This document shows, in pieces, positions 1 through 10,687 of a DNA stretch of 64,000 nucleotides. The stretch is from Meira nashicola. Its lineage: Eukaryota > Basidiomycota > Exobasidiomycetes > Exobasidiales > Brachybasidiaceae. The stretch lies in the NCBI GenBank assembly GCA_001600355.1, contig BCJU01000002.1, positions 682,001 to 746,000 of the forward strand. Reading direction: 5' to 3'. Below the pieces are notes generated by a model. The model searched no databases, was not told the origin of the DNA, and saw only the letters and a program-made list of their open reading frames with translations. A program made the position numbers and the translations under genes. The first letter of the stretch is position 1; the number at the start of each line of letters is the position of its first letter.

Positions 1-11
1 TAAACACTCAC

Positions 12-350
12 ATCTCCGTAAACCGATAAACCGTACAACAGCGCAGGAACTGCGACACCTAAAACGAGAACTTGTCTTGTAGCTTTTGGTGTCATTCTGA
101 AACGTTGGTACATTGTGGCATGCTGAAAGTTAGAGATAGAGATAGAGATGCAGAAGATTGTTAGTAAGGTTGAATATACCTTCACTTTTACATAATTTCT
201 CTGGTTGTTACTATACTCACCATTGTTGACCAACGCTCGACAGCAGGGTCCGAACGAAAAGCTATTTGAGCAAATACAATAATGTCAATAAAACATGGCT
301 TAGCTCCTTTCCATTCCTTCTTACTCACGATGATGACCGCCTCCTGCCAT
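12..350 (-). CDS. Complex I accessory subunit, NDUFB4/B15-like (partial, 3' end outside window)
   Basis: Probable small membrane subunit of mitochondrial NADH:ubiquinone oxidoreductase. Three exons can be joined in one frame: 329-350 (22 nt, starts MAGGGHH), 221-261 and 12-122, with introns 262-328 and 123-220 bounded by GTGAGT donors and TAG/CAG acceptors. After residue 58 the frame meets another GTGAGT at bases 1-11, so the gene very likely continues to the left of the window. The peptide has a short His-containing start, a DPAVERW segment, an FRMTPKATR segment and then one hydrophobic helix (VLVLGVAVPALLYGL). That order matches fungal B15-type subunits as I know them. The assignment rests on this short pattern only, so it is moderate. 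It is divergent from the uS15m gene. Confidence 0.55.
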
Positions 351-618
351 TTTGTTGAATATAATGTATCGAGGAAGATGAGATGATCGTCTTAAAGAGA
401 TCACGATTAGACCTAGCGCGGGTACGATTGGATGATGTATGCTCAAAGTACATAAGCGTGTCACTGGGCGTGTACTGCATGCAACACTAGGCACGTGATG
501 AGTGTAGATTTTTGCTTTGAATCGGAAGATTGTTAAAAGCCTAAAAAAAGTGTAAAGGAATGAAATATTTCTTTACCATCATCATTTATTGGCTACGCAA
601 AAGCCCTCTTTTGACAAC

Positions 619-1635
619 ATGGCATCCTTTCGCACTCTATTGCCCAAGAATGCATTACAAGTAAAAACTTCAAATGGTATCACTTCTGGTCCTTCTTCTT
701 CTTCTTCTTTTGCAATCGCTCATCTTCATTCTTCAGCAGTAATAAATGCAATTTCGCCTTCTGTACAAAAGAAAGAAAAAGAGAGACAAAAAAGAAAAGC
801 AGAAGAACAAAAACGATTATTAAAACAACGCATTTTCGAATTGACAAAGCCTGATCCAGTTTTAGGTCATCAAATAAACGAAAAAGGAGAAGCAATTTGG
901 CAAAATAGCGAATTACGTAAAATTATACTTTCTAAAGATGCCGTTTGGGGAGTACGTGAAGATCGAAGAGGGAATTTAGTAAAGGTTGAAGAAGAAGTTG
1001 CACAAGAAAGAAATGTAGATGCTCTTTCTGAAGAAGAAAATCAAATCGGACCAAAACGATTAAATTTCGGTTTGGATTCCAAAGAAGATCGTCAGCTTTT
1101 ATTTGNAANTTTACCTGCCGTAATCATTGAAGATCAACAAAGGAGAATAGAAGGTGAACTGCCAGGAGCCAACCAAGAGAAACTTTTGATTTTCTCACAA
1201 AATATGCAAGATAATGAAGAAATCGAACAAGGTCATACTGAATTACTAGGAAGATTATTAGATCTTCGTAATGCAAACGGAAAGGGTATTCAAGTGGAAA
1301 ATATCAGAAGGATCACGAATCATTTTGGAAAGAGATCTGCACTTAAAGATGGAAAAGAACAAGGCTTAGATACAGGCTCTCCCGAAGTTCAAGCAGCCGT
1401 TTTGACATACCGAATCAGAAATCTACATGAACATCTTGAGACAAAGAGGCACGATAATGCAAACAGACGAGGAATGGCCGCTTTGGTTCAACAGCGTGCA
1501 AAAATTCTCAAATACCTTAAAAGCAAATCACTCTCACGTTACAATGCCATTTTACCTCGTATCGGTATTGAACCTAGAGCAGTTGAAGGTGAAGTCACAG
1601 TTCCCGGTAAACCTTTGATGAAAGCTTCCATGTAA
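619..1635 (+). CDS. Mitochondrial small ribosomal subunit protein uS15m
   Basis: Component of the mitochondrial ribosome small subunit. The last ~80 residues hold a clear S15 domain: a GSPEVQAAVLTYRI segment, HLETKRHDNANRRGM, then a KILKYLKSKSLSRY helix, as in bacterial S15, which binds helices of small-subunit rRNA. The start is taken at the first ATG (619); the frame is open upstream to a stop at 553 but has no earlier ATG. The long N-terminal ~250 residues are Lys/Glu-rich and partly coiled, an extension common in fungal mitochondrial S15 (yeast Mrps28 type), and begin with a basic, Ser/Thr-rich stretch suitable as a targeting peptide. Two undetermined bases (1106 and 1109) leave two residues unknown but do not shift the frame. 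Intronless; convergent with the zinc transporter gene. Confidence 0.88.
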   Translation: MASFRTLLPKNALQVKTSNGITSGPSSSSSFAIAHLHSSAVINAISPSVQKKEKERQKRKAEEQKRLLKQRIFELTKPDPVLGHQINEKGEAIWQNSELRKIILSKDAVWGVREDRRGNLVKVEEEVAQERNVDALSEEENQIGPKRLNFGLDSKEDRQLLFXXLPAVIIEDQQRRIEGELPGANQEKLLIFSQNMQDNEEIEQGHTELLGRLLDLRNANGKGIQVENIRRITNHFGKRSALKDGKEQGLDTGSPEVQAAVLTYRIRNLHEHLETKRHDNANRRGMAALVQQRAKILKYLKSKSLSRYNAILPRIGIEPRAVEGEVTVPGKPLMKASM

Positions 1636-1764
1636 GAAATAGAGAGAGAAAAAGCAAATTGTACTTTTATTTAAACACACAGAATACACATTTTTATAGT
1701 ATCAAAATAGGTAATATGGAATTACAAGATATAGTAAATGCAGTGTAAGGCTATGGAATCGAAA

Positions 1765-1936
1765 TTAGTGATGATGATGATGCGAATGATCGTGTTGAGC
1801 ATGACCATTATGATGATGAGCTTGATGAGAAGCGTGATTGTGATGATGATTATCTTCATGAGAATCGTGCTTGTGGTCATGATCATGCGTTTCATGTGTA
1901 TGACTGTGACCATGGATGTGTTCGTGCTCGTGTTTT

Positions 1937-1967
<31 letters not shown>

Positions 1968-2035
1968 CATGCCCGGTGTGATGATCATGAGAGTGATCAT
2001 GTTCGTGCTGGTGATCATGCTGATGAGCTTCCCGA
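1765..2035. repeat. Low-complexity GAT/CAT-rich tract coding the His-rich tail
   Basis: A dense run of CAT, CAC, GAT and GAA codons read on the minus strand, forming imperfect 6-9 bp tandem repeats (ATGATC-type units on the plus strand). It encodes the His/Asp/Glu tail of the zinc transporter and is the most repetitive coding stretch in the window. Length change between strains would be expected. Confidence 0.85.
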
Positions 2036-3885
2036 TATTTAAGTCTTTCCTTTTCACGGCAAACTTGAACAATTACTTCTCCTGCCCTCAATGCACCACG
2101 TAAGCTCTCTCCAACAGGTAAACCTGCTCCTGCACCAACAGCTGGCGCTAATAATTGCCATGCCCATCTTGTGATATCTAAAACGTCTGCATCTGAAGCA
2201 TTATCGTGCAAGAATATTTGTACAGAAGCGATTAGAGCCGCATTTTTTGCTGTCCGATTAGTTGCTTGTCCAAGAAGAAGAGATGAAGCAGATGAAGATG
2301 AGCTCAAACCGTTTGCAGAAAAATGAACGGCAGAAACAGGTTGTGTCTGATTGATGGCAGACGTGGGTGGTGTTAATTGCCATAAATGAGGAGGTGCAAC
2401 GTATGTTACCAGCTTGTGTTCTTCAATCGTTCGTAAAGTTCTCATCAATTGAACGTTTTGTACTTCATGTTGCTTTGGGGCGGTTTGCAATAAAATCTTT
2501 CCCAATGCCTTACTTGCAGGATATGCAACGTATAACATCGCAACACTTTCTAATCCTGCCAACACTTTATCCAAAGCAGCAACTTGAAAGGCTGGCATAG
2601 CAAAAGCGGATATAGTGAGCGTACAAGCAAAGAATAAGACTGTAACGCTGAAAGGATTGGCAAAAAGTTGTAAGAAAGGACCTGCCATCACACTCGGATC
2701 TGCCAAAACTGAAGCTTGTCTTCCATGACCACCTCTTCTGCGATTTGCGCTTGTGGCCTCCGAAGCAGCTGTTGAGAATCCACAAGCGGCCACAAGTTTG
2801 ACATGATTTTGTAAAACCATATTGCTAAAGAGACATGCTGCAGTTGTGACCAAAAGAGTGACTTGAGGTAAGTGTAAACCAATCTCATCTTGTTCATGAT
2901 GTTCTTCTTCGTGTCCTTCCAATAAAGCATGTTCGACGGATTCTTTGCATACATAAATGGCCGCAAATAGTAAATATATAGTTTGACTGAATTGAAGCAA
3001 TGTTTCGATACGATGGGGTCCATACGGTTTGGCAAACTTCTTGCTGTGTCCATGAGCATGTACTGATGCTTTCTCTCGTCTCCATTGCTCTATCAGCCAC
3101 TCGGATGCTACAGAGTTCAAAATACCAAAAGCATCGAAAACCACCAAATATCCCAATCCTGTCATCGCCAAACTATCTCCAGATTGTCCCTTCATCCACA
3201 AAATAGCACCAAGTACGAAATGAAAAGTACCAAAGATTAGAATGGGTCGATGGGCCGGAGGCAGGGCTGTATTCGATAACAGATTCCAAACGGGTGTAGA
3301 AAGTAATTGTCCGAGGAGTGAAGAGGATTGTCTTTTATGTTGTGCATATGCGTTTACGGAATGCTTGTGATCTTCTTCATTTTCTTGATGTGAGTGAAAA
3401 TGTGGTTGATTGCTTTGTGATGCGAATTCGGCATCGTGCATCACACTATGCTTACGATGATGACCTTTTCGTGATTTTGAAGGACTTGGTGAGAGTGAAT
3501 TTGCAGAATCAGCCGGAGTAAGCTTAGATGAACTAGAAAATACATCCGTATCAAGATGAACTACTGGCTTTTGAAACGTATTAGCAGCTTGAATTTGATC
3601 CGCTTCTCGTTCGGCTTCACTTCCAGGTTGAGGAAAGAAGACGCTCAAATTACGACTGTGAATACGAGAATGACGTCTAGAATGTTCTCTTTTTTCGGCT
3701 GCTGTCATTTGCGATAGTGTTTTTGTAAGTGATGAAGTTGAAGAAGAAGAGGGAAGTTCAAGCACTTTATCCTCTTCCTCTTCCGTTTCAGTATGATCGT
3801 GGGCGTCATTCTTTCCTTCAGCCTTTGGATTTGAATTGTCTCCAGTTCCTTCGTCCATTGAAACGTTCAAAGAAGGTAAAGCCAT
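1765..3885 (-). CDS. Cation diffusion facilitator zinc transporter, Zrg17-like
   Basis: Likely a zinc transporter of the ER/early secretory pathway. The 706-residue protein has a long, charged, Ser-rich N-terminus, a membrane region from about residue 210 to 480 (helices such as ILIFGTFHFVLGAILW and GLGYLVVFDAFGILNSV), and a very His-rich tail from about residue 620 to the end made of HD/HE/HH repeats. In the second CDF helix the usual metal site (HxxxD or DxxxD) reads D-A-F-G-I-L-N, so one ligand seems changed. That is typical of the ZnT6/Zrg17 branch, which works as the partner of an active Msc2/ZnT5-type transporter. CDF membership is fairly secure; the Zrg17 branch is inferred. Intronless. 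Confidence 0.72.
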
Positions 3886-4238
3886 CTTGTACTTCTTGCT
3901 TATACACGAGACCAGTCGTGGTGCAAAAAAAGAGGACTTTTGATGATAATTGCAAGTACAATTGAAAGTCAGAACGACGATAACCTTTTTCCAAAATAAA
4001 ATTAGACTCAGGTAATATGCAAGAATTGTGTTTGTTGGCTACGCTAAAATTTACACACTCCGTTTGCCTGCTACGGCCCCGTAAAATAATTATAAATGTA
4101 GGCTGAAAGGCACCGAGAAGGTACTCTCACTCTCTCTCTCGGTCTTGGATTGTGCCTCAAAACGCGTAGCGTGTTGTTCTTCTGCACAACAAATCTTCTT
4201 GCATTCACCATTTAAACAACCATCAACTTTTCATCACG
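3886..4238. promoter_or_regulatory. Divergent promoter region, zinc transporter / CDC26
   Basis: 353 bp between two divergent start codons. It holds a TATAAA at 4091-4096, about 145 bp upstream of the CDC26 start, and a pure CT run at about 4129-4140. No gene is seen. Confidence 0.5.
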
Positions 4239-4457
4239 ATGATTCGTAGGCCACCCACGCAAATTTCATTGCAATCTTCTGATGTGGAAGATCTTAAAAT
4301 GCAAAGGCAAAAGATAAGAGAAGATGAAAATCAAGCTCAAATTGCATCAAGGTGGGTGGATCAGAGCGAACAACAACATTATCAACAACAATCTCACGAA
4401 AACAGTCGGAATGATAGCATCAATGAAACCGGCAACGCTATTCAAGGACAACGATAA
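4239..4457 (+). CDS. CDC26: Anaphase-promoting complex subunit Cdc26 (APC12)
   Basis: A 72-residue protein whose start, MIRRPPTQISLQ followed by DVEDLKMQRQKIRED, matches the conserved N-terminus of Cdc26/Hcn1 (human begins MLRRKPTRLEL). In the known structure the acetylated N-terminal Met and the next ~25 residues thread through the TPR superhelix of APC6/Cdc16 and stabilise it; the rest is disordered. That fits here, since the remaining half is Gln/Asn/Ser-rich with no predicted fold. Single exon. The stop lies 54 bp from the stop of the convergent GPI18 gene. The short length is normal for this family (human 85, fission yeast about 80). Confidence 0.75.
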   Translation: MIRRPPTQISLQSSDVEDLKMQRQKIREDENQAQIASRWVDQSEQQHYQQQSHENSRNDSINETGNAIQGQR

Positions 4458-4511
4458 AAGCTGGGAAGAAAATGATGAATTGATTATTGTACAGTGAAAG
4501 AAACAAGCTCT

Positions 4512-6184
4512 TTACGCAGGTGGATAGAAACCAGCATATAATACAATACTGATTGTCTGCCAAGCAAGTGAAAAGATTAAAAGCGCATTCATAGAGAACT
4601 TGCCATGAATGAAAATAGACCTTTTCTCAATCAATTCAGCGGCTGACCACCATACAACAGGCAGAGCACCTTGTGTTGCAAATCTCAAAGCGATTTGAAC
4701 GTGAGAAGAAATGATTAAGATCAAGAAAAGGATCAGGGTATAATGCGCATATGGTAGGAGTTGAGGAGCAGAACGTATACTTATCGTTAAATTGCGAGTG
4801 TCGGTTGTTGGAGAATGCTCGGAATTTGGTTCTGTGGGCTTCTTTGCAAACATTTTTTGAGTCACTTTGAATGGCAAGAGCGTCCTTCGAATGACCAAGT
4901 GAACGTCAGCCTTGTAATAAGAAGCCAGCCATCGGGCAATCAAAAACAGAACGGGTGACGCAAGAATCCAATTAGGCAGTTGTGTTAATGTCCAATAGCG
5001 GAAAGGACCAACATTCCTATGAGAAGAAGCAGAAGCGGATTCAATATGTGTTATTGCTCTAGATTGTATCTTGTAAGTACTTACCAATAATGTGATTGGA
5101 TGAAATTGTAAGGTATTACCAGCTTGCCATTACACCATGATCTAGCAGATTCTACTGAATTGATGCAAATGCGAGTGTAAGCCCATATTTGCGTTAGAAT
5201 AAAGGGCATCACGGTGATTGTAGTGAGAAAGAGAGACCATAGTGTCCGCCAGATAACTGAAGAAGGAGTGATATCTTCTCGCCATAATAAATGCCAAATT
5301 GTGAAACCAGCCAACAAGATTCCATTTGCACGAAAAGCGACTGCCATACCGAAGGAGATAGAAGCACCAAATGTAAAGAGAGCGAGAGACGTAAAATTTT
5401 TCTTGTCATCTTGCGAAGAGGACATGGCAAGGAAAAGGTGACCAATCAAGGCAAAGAATGCAAAAAAAGGTTCTGGAGTAGGTGTGATGAGCGTTGCCGG
5501 AGCAAAGGAGAATATGCTGAGAAAGGATGATGCTCTTGCCAATCGACGATTTTTAGTAAGAAGAGAAGTTAGGCTATAATTGAAAAAAGATGTTTTGTCA
5601 GTGAAAGATTAGGTTTAAAATAAATTTAGTTTATCTTACATATAAAATTGTATAGGAAGCATTATCGAGACGAATGTCGCAAGTGATGATGTGATACACA
5701 GAGAGTGAATTGGATTCCAACTTTCTGCTTTTTCTTGTCCAATCGTTTGTAGCATCGATAATGGATATCCGGTCAAACGTAAAATCCAAATGATTCCAGG
5801 TTGAAATGCGATTGAATTTTCGTATTGAAGACCACCACCAGAACCTTTCAAAGGCGACCAAAGCTGTTGCTGAATGGGTATAGAAGGGTTGATCTGATCA
5901 GATAGTGGAAGTGGTCTAGGACTTGCTACGCCTAAAAAGTGTAAAATATCCCATCGCAAAGTACTAAATGCGTATTGTCGTAACAGCCCATTTTTGCTTT
6001 CCTTATCCAATATAAGCTGTAAAGAGGCGGAAGAATCGAAATGCTGCATATACTTTGCAGAAAGTAGTAATATTGAAATTGACAGGAGACGATGAAAAGT
6101 TGTCCATTTCAGGATAGATTTAACATCATCTCTCAAGTAAAATTTTGAATTCTTCACTTTTTCAAACGTTTTTACCTTTGACAT
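4512..6184 (-). CDS. GPI18: GPI mannosyltransferase 2 (PIG-V / Gpi18)
   Basis: ER multipass enzyme that adds the second mannose to the GPI anchor precursor from dolichol-phosphate mannose. Three exons, 5640-6184, 5085-5573 and 4512-5016, give 512 residues; introns 5574-5639 (GTAAGA...TAG) and 5017-5084 (GTAAGT...TAG) both restore the frame. Family marks are the luminal RWD motif (RWDILHF) in the first loop, the long hydrophobic helices, the QSHYWNVGPFRYWTLTQLPN block across the second splice junction, and the characteristic C-terminal FYPPA. The product should sit in the ER membrane. It is divergent from RAV1, with 297 bp between starts. Identification is strong. Confidence 0.9.
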
Positions 6185-6481
6185 TTCTTTGGGTCTTCAT
6201 TGCCCTTTTCAATGGCTTGGTGGAAGAAAAATAAGTTGGAAGAAAGTTTAGGAGGTTCTTCTAGCCTATTGTTTCCCATTCTGGTCTGTGCGCGTAAAAG
6301 TTGAAGTGAGGTACATTTCTTCGCGAACAAGTTGATAGAGAGACCTATGATCATCACCATCATCATCCATCAGCACAAAGAAGTTTATCTTTGCACGACC
6401 AGTGTAGTATTAAAACACTTCTTAAAAATTTGATGGGATCGATCATGGGCGTATACAACGAGTGAACGGCAAAGGACAGAA

Positions 6482-9463
6482 ATGACACAAGATGTGGGAC
6501 CAAAGTCGAATTCTCGACAAGAATTTGATCTCCCTTCAGTGCAATTACAGCCACTTTTCACTATTCCAACTATATTCAATCGTCCTGCAAGATGTGAAAG
6601 CAATCTGAAAACGAACAAGCGATCTAGAAAACGACGAATTAACTTGTGTCGCTTCTCACCCTTTGAATCTGTGCTTGCTGTTTCAATGAAAGATGAATGC
6701 TCGGTAGCTATTTGGTCATACGAAGAACAAAGCTCAGAACAACTCTTTTCGTATCCTTCAAGTACACAGCATACTTTCCCTTCAGCCAGAAGTACGTCTA
6801 TTCATTTAGTAGATCCCATTGATACCGAATCTGTTCAGGCTCACCTTCTATGCGTCATTCGTCATTCTCGACCGGTGAAAGATCTCATTTGGCTTGAAAA
6901 TCATAGTACTGCAACTCAAGAGCAGACACGCATCTTACTTACTCGTACGAATGATGAGATTTCAAGAATATGGACGACAACGATTGATGATATGCACTCT
7001 ATGCATTTAACCGCCGTTATATCTGAAGAGGAAAGAGTGAAAATTGAACAAAATCATCAACAGCAACTAGACTTTCAGATGAATGTCGATCGTACAATAT
7101 TTGGGAAAGGTGTAGAACACTGGGACAGTATTCAAAAGAAATTAATCGCAGATATAAGTGTAAATGATAAATCGGCAAATTCGTATGACCCATCCCAATA
7201 CTCTTGGCATGTGCTAAGATCTGAAGAAGGAGGACAAGGTATACCCATCTTAGCATTAGTTCATGACAAACATTTGAACATACTTTCTCCACAGCAATTA
7301 ACGCTCTGGCAGCGTTCTTTGTTGGCTTGCAACATGGCGCAGATGTCTTATCCACTGCCTGAACCTCCGGCGCCTTTTCAAGAGGTCAATCTAAGTCGGA
7401 TGGGCATTATTGCAACCACACAATCTATGGGAAATGAGAATAAGTCTGATTTGAGCCATAAAAACGAAATGATTGATAGTATACATTGGATCTCTGACGA
7501 TCATCTGCTTGCAAGCATACAGAAAGGACAAAAAGCACTCATTTTAGAAGGACAAGCGGAAACGAAAAAGCGAGGAATTAAAACTTCACTTGAGTACACT
7601 GAAGATGCAGAGGAGAATATCCGAGAAAGTGAACTGTATCGTCGAGCTCAATCGATCTCTCATATAGCTCGATCGAGATCGATGGACTTGCCTTATAATC
7701 ACCTCGAATATTTGATTCGACTTGCTTATTGGGGACAACTCTCTATTGCATTGCATGTGATATTCAAAACTTGTCGTACCCTGCAGAAAAAGGAGAATGA
7801 AGATCTGACCATCAAAAATCCTGATGCTGAACAAGAGGAGATTGGCCTGGACGGCCGTAAGCTTAGGATCAACATTCTACCTGCAGAGCGACAATTGGAA
7901 GTCCATCGTCTCATTGGGGATGATGAAGAACAGGTGAAGTTGAAATTGAAAGCAACAGAAGGTGAAGAAGGTTTACGAATCTTGGCATCCAAAGTAGTAG
8001 AACAAGGTTGGCAAGAGGAGGGACTTAACCGCAAAAAATTATCAAAGGGAGACGAAGGCGGAAGATTTGCTCATCAAGCTTCAAATACCGTTGCAAATAC
8101 ACTACTCGATCTTCATCAATTCGTTGGCCAATTTGATGATTCTGCTGTACGCTATGTGTTTACTGCTCTCGGCTCTACTATCTATCAAGATCAGAGCAGT
8201 AGCGGCATCTCTTCAAAATCCAACTTGGTTCCAACATCGTCAGTCCAAGCAAATACATCATCTTTGGCAGAGCCGCCTTACACAGACTCATATTTGCTAA
8301 AGATGAGCTTACATGCTTGGTTCAGCTCAACGCAAGAAGCCCTTCTTCAATATATCGAAACTGCATTCTTGGCTCGATTATCTGAACAATCGGCAAATAT
8401 GGGAGATAAACGAGTTGATGTGACGGTGAAATTGGACTGGTCCGTTGCACGACGGATTGGTATATTTCTGTGGCTACGGTCCAATGATCAATTACGCATA
8501 GTTGCGGAGAATATTGCAAGGGTTCAGTATACCGCAGGCGATCACAACGATCCAACTGCATGTGCTTTATTCTATTATGCACTTGGAAAGACGAAATTGC
8601 TGGCAAATTTATGGAGACAGGCTGTCTGGCATCCTGAATACAGCAAGATGATGCAATTTCTCAAGAATGATTTTAGCGAAGCTAGATGGAGAACGGCTGC
8701 TAAGAAGAACGCTTTTGCGCTTTTGAGTCAACGTAGATTTCAAATGGCTGCTGCATTCTTTTTGTTAGGCGATAGTCTTCAAGATGCAGTGAATGTTTGC
8801 GTTCGTAATTTGCATGATGTGTCTTTGGCTGTTGCTCTTTGTCGCATCTGGCATGTGAATAAAGTAGGTCAAGAAGTTTTGAGAGAATTGATCTTACAAG
8901 TCATCTTACCGTCTGCTTGTAAGTCTAACGATCGTTATACTTTGCTATGGGTAACAGAAGTGACGGGAAAGAGAGATTTGTCGATGATGGTTGTTCAATC
9001 TAACGATTTGGTTTCCACTTCAAGAGAAATTGCAAAAGCCTTTAAAATCGATAATATCAAGAGATCAGATGCTACAGATGCTCCATTGCAATATAATCAA
9101 AGAGATGCAGATGATTTATTTTTCTTCAAGTCAATCGTACCATCCGATTCTTCACAAGAAGAACAATTAATGAATATGGCCACAGATGCTCTCAAGCAAG
9201 ATGGAATGTCAAACCTTGCGAAATGTCTGCATCAAGATTGGCAATTCAATGACGGCAAGAGTAAATTGCCAACATATAGCCTTTTCGATTCTGAATCTAT
9301 CTTTGTGCCTTCTGAACAACCTCAAATCAATGAAAAAGAGAAAGAGACAAACAAGATCCTGCCAACATTTTCCACGCAACCTATGAAATCAGAAATGGTG
9401 AAACAAAAGCCAGCTGCATCTGGTGGTGATTTTGAATTCAATCTAGACCAATGGAATATGTAA
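6482..9463 (+). CDS. RAV1: RAVE complex subunit Rav1-like, short N-terminus
   Basis: Rav1 is the large subunit of the RAVE (regulator of V-ATPase of vacuolar and endosomal membranes) complex, which reassembles V1 on Vo. The 993-residue product contains weak WD-like strands near the start (LCRFSPFESVLAVS, SVAIWSYEE, DEISRIW) and then the Rav1-specific helical domain. The block from about residue 690 to 850 (ALFYYALGKTKLLANLW, FLKNDFSEARWRTAAKKNAF, AAFFLLGDSLQDAVNVC) is the best signature. Family members usually exceed 1,300 residues; the first beta-propeller is mostly missing, and only 297 bp separate this start from the divergent GPI18 start, so there is no room for it upstream. Either the propeller is reduced or a small exon was missed. 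Intronless as read. Confidence 0.78.
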   Translation: MTQDVGPKSNSRQEFDLPSVQLQPLFTIPTIFNRPARCESNLKTNKRSRKRRINLCRFSPFESVLAVSMKDECSVAIWSYEEQSSEQLFSYPSSTQHTFPSARSTSIHLVDPIDTESVQAHLLCVIRHSRPVKDLIWLENHSTATQEQTRILLTRTNDEISRIWTTTIDDMHSMHLTAVISEEERVKIEQNHQQQLDFQMNVDRTIFGKGVEHWDSIQKKLIADISVNDKSANSYDPSQYSWHVLRSEEGGQGIPILALVHDKHLNILSPQQLTLWQRSLLACNMAQMSYPLPEPPAPFQEVNLSRMGIIATTQSMGNENKSDLSHKNEMIDSIHWISDDHLLASIQKGQKALILEGQAETKKRGIKTSLEYTEDAEENIRESELYRRAQSISHIARSRSMDLPYNHLEYLIRLAYWGQLSIALHVIFKTCRTLQKKENEDLTIKNPDAEQEEIGLDGRKLRINILPAERQLEVHRLIGDDEEQVKLKLKATEGEEGLRILASKVVEQGWQEEGLNRKKLSKGDEGGRFAHQASNTVANTLLDLHQFVGQFDDSAVRYVFTALGSTIYQDQSSSGISSKSNLVPTSSVQANTSSLAEPPYTDSYLLKMSLHAWFSSTQEALLQYIETAFLARLSEQSANMGDKRVDVTVKLDWSVARRIGIFLWLRSNDQLRIVAENIARVQYTAGDHNDPTACALFYYALGKTKLLANLWRQAVWHPEYSKMMQFLKNDFSEARWRTAAKKNAFALLSQRRFQMAAAFFLLGDSLQDAVNVCVRNLHDVSLAVALCRIWHVNKVGQEVLRELILQVILPSACKSNDRYTLLWVTEVTGKRDLSMMVVQSNDLVSTSREIAKAFKIDNIKRSDATDAPLQYNQRDADDLFFFKSIVPSDSSQEEQLMNMATDALKQDGMSNLAKCLHQDWQFNDGKSKLPTYSLFDSESIFVPSEQPQINEKEKETNKILPTFSTQPMKSEMVKQKPAASGGDFEFNLDQWNM

Positions 9464-9513
9464 TAGACAAGAATTCTCAAAGTGTAAAAGTATCTATATT
9501 TATGCTATAATAT

Positions 9514-10687
9514 TCACAATTCTGGACTTTCTTCAGTTTGTGGAATTTTTCCAACAGCCGAAGAAAGAGCTTTGAATGCTACACTAAAATCTTTATTCAT
9601 AAAATCTGGATTTTCACCCAAGGCTTTATAAATGTTTGTTGCTAACATGCCTAATGGCGTTGGAACACCCTTTTGTTGAGCAGCACTTAAAGCCAAACCA
9701 AGATCTTTTGCTTGTAATTTTGCCGCAAAGCCACCTTCATAATCTCTTTCGGCAGGAGGAGATTTTTCGGTTCCATGTAATGCTCCAGGACAAGGATTAT
9801 TCATTTCGCTTGACCAACATTTTCCCGTACTTGTATTAATTATATGAGCTAAAATTTGAGGACTTAAACCATGTACGGTTCCTAAAAGCATTGCTTCACT
9901 TGTTGCTAACATTGAAATTCCTAATAAAAGATTATTTGCAATTTTTGCAATTAAACCATTTCCATTTTTACCACAATGAATTGCTCTACTTCCCATTTGT
10001 AAAAGTGTATGTTCTGCTTGAGTGAATGATTGATGTAAATCAGATCCGACCATAAAAGATAATGTACCTGCACGAGCACCAACTGTACCTCCGCTTACGG
10101 GAGCATCAATCATATCAAATGTTCCAACGTCTGAAGATGTTGTTAAACCTGCGTGTTTAATTTGATTTGCAACTTGAACGGCAATTAAAGGATCTAAAGT
10201 TGTACAATCAATACAAAGTGTACTATTTGATGGATCACTTGGATTTCCTAAAGATTTTAAACCTTGTAAAATTCCACTTTCTGATAAATAAACTTCTTTT
10301 ACTTGTGGAGAAGAAGGTACCATTGTAATCACTGTTGATGCTAAACTTGCAACACCTGCAGGAGAAGAAGCAGGTACGATATGACGACCTGGAAATAAAT
10401 TTGTAGAAGCAGTCAAAAATCTAGTCGTAGACTTTGTTAAGGAGATGATAAAGGAAAGAACTAGTTTCAGATTTACTACTCTTTATCTCTGTTGTGATTT
10501 TATAACTTACCTGATCCATAGTATCATGAACGACAAAAGTCAATTCAGCATCATTTGAAGCTTGGAATGTTTTTGATAATAAATTCGTTGCCATCTCACG
10601 TCCCATTGCACCTAATCCAATAAATCCAATAGTTTTTGCTCTATTTCTACCTACATTTTGCATCATCATTCTAGATGTGACAAACAT
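9514..10687 (-). CDS. 3-hydroxyisobutyrate dehydrogenase, mitochondrial
   Basis: Valine catabolism enzyme oxidising 3-hydroxyisobutyrate to methylmalonate semialdehyde with NAD+. Two exons, 10511-10687 and 9514-10431, are joined by an intron at 10432-10510 (GTAAGT...AAG), giving 364 residues. The N-terminus is a basic, Met-rich presequence followed by the Rossmann fingerprint GFIGLGAMG near residue 21. Further marks are DAPVSGG (substrate loop), GNGLIAKIANN with the catalytic Lys, and the C-terminal KDLGLAL segment. The order and spacing are those of the beta-hydroxyacid dehydrogenase family with the HIBADH-type EGGF signature. Converges on RAV1 with 50 bp between stops. Confidence 0.88.

Noticed and set aside
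1738..2103. Met/Ile/Val-rich frames on both strands over the His-tail region
   Set aside because: These are shadows of the GAT/CAT repeat that codes the His-rich tail of the zinc transporter.
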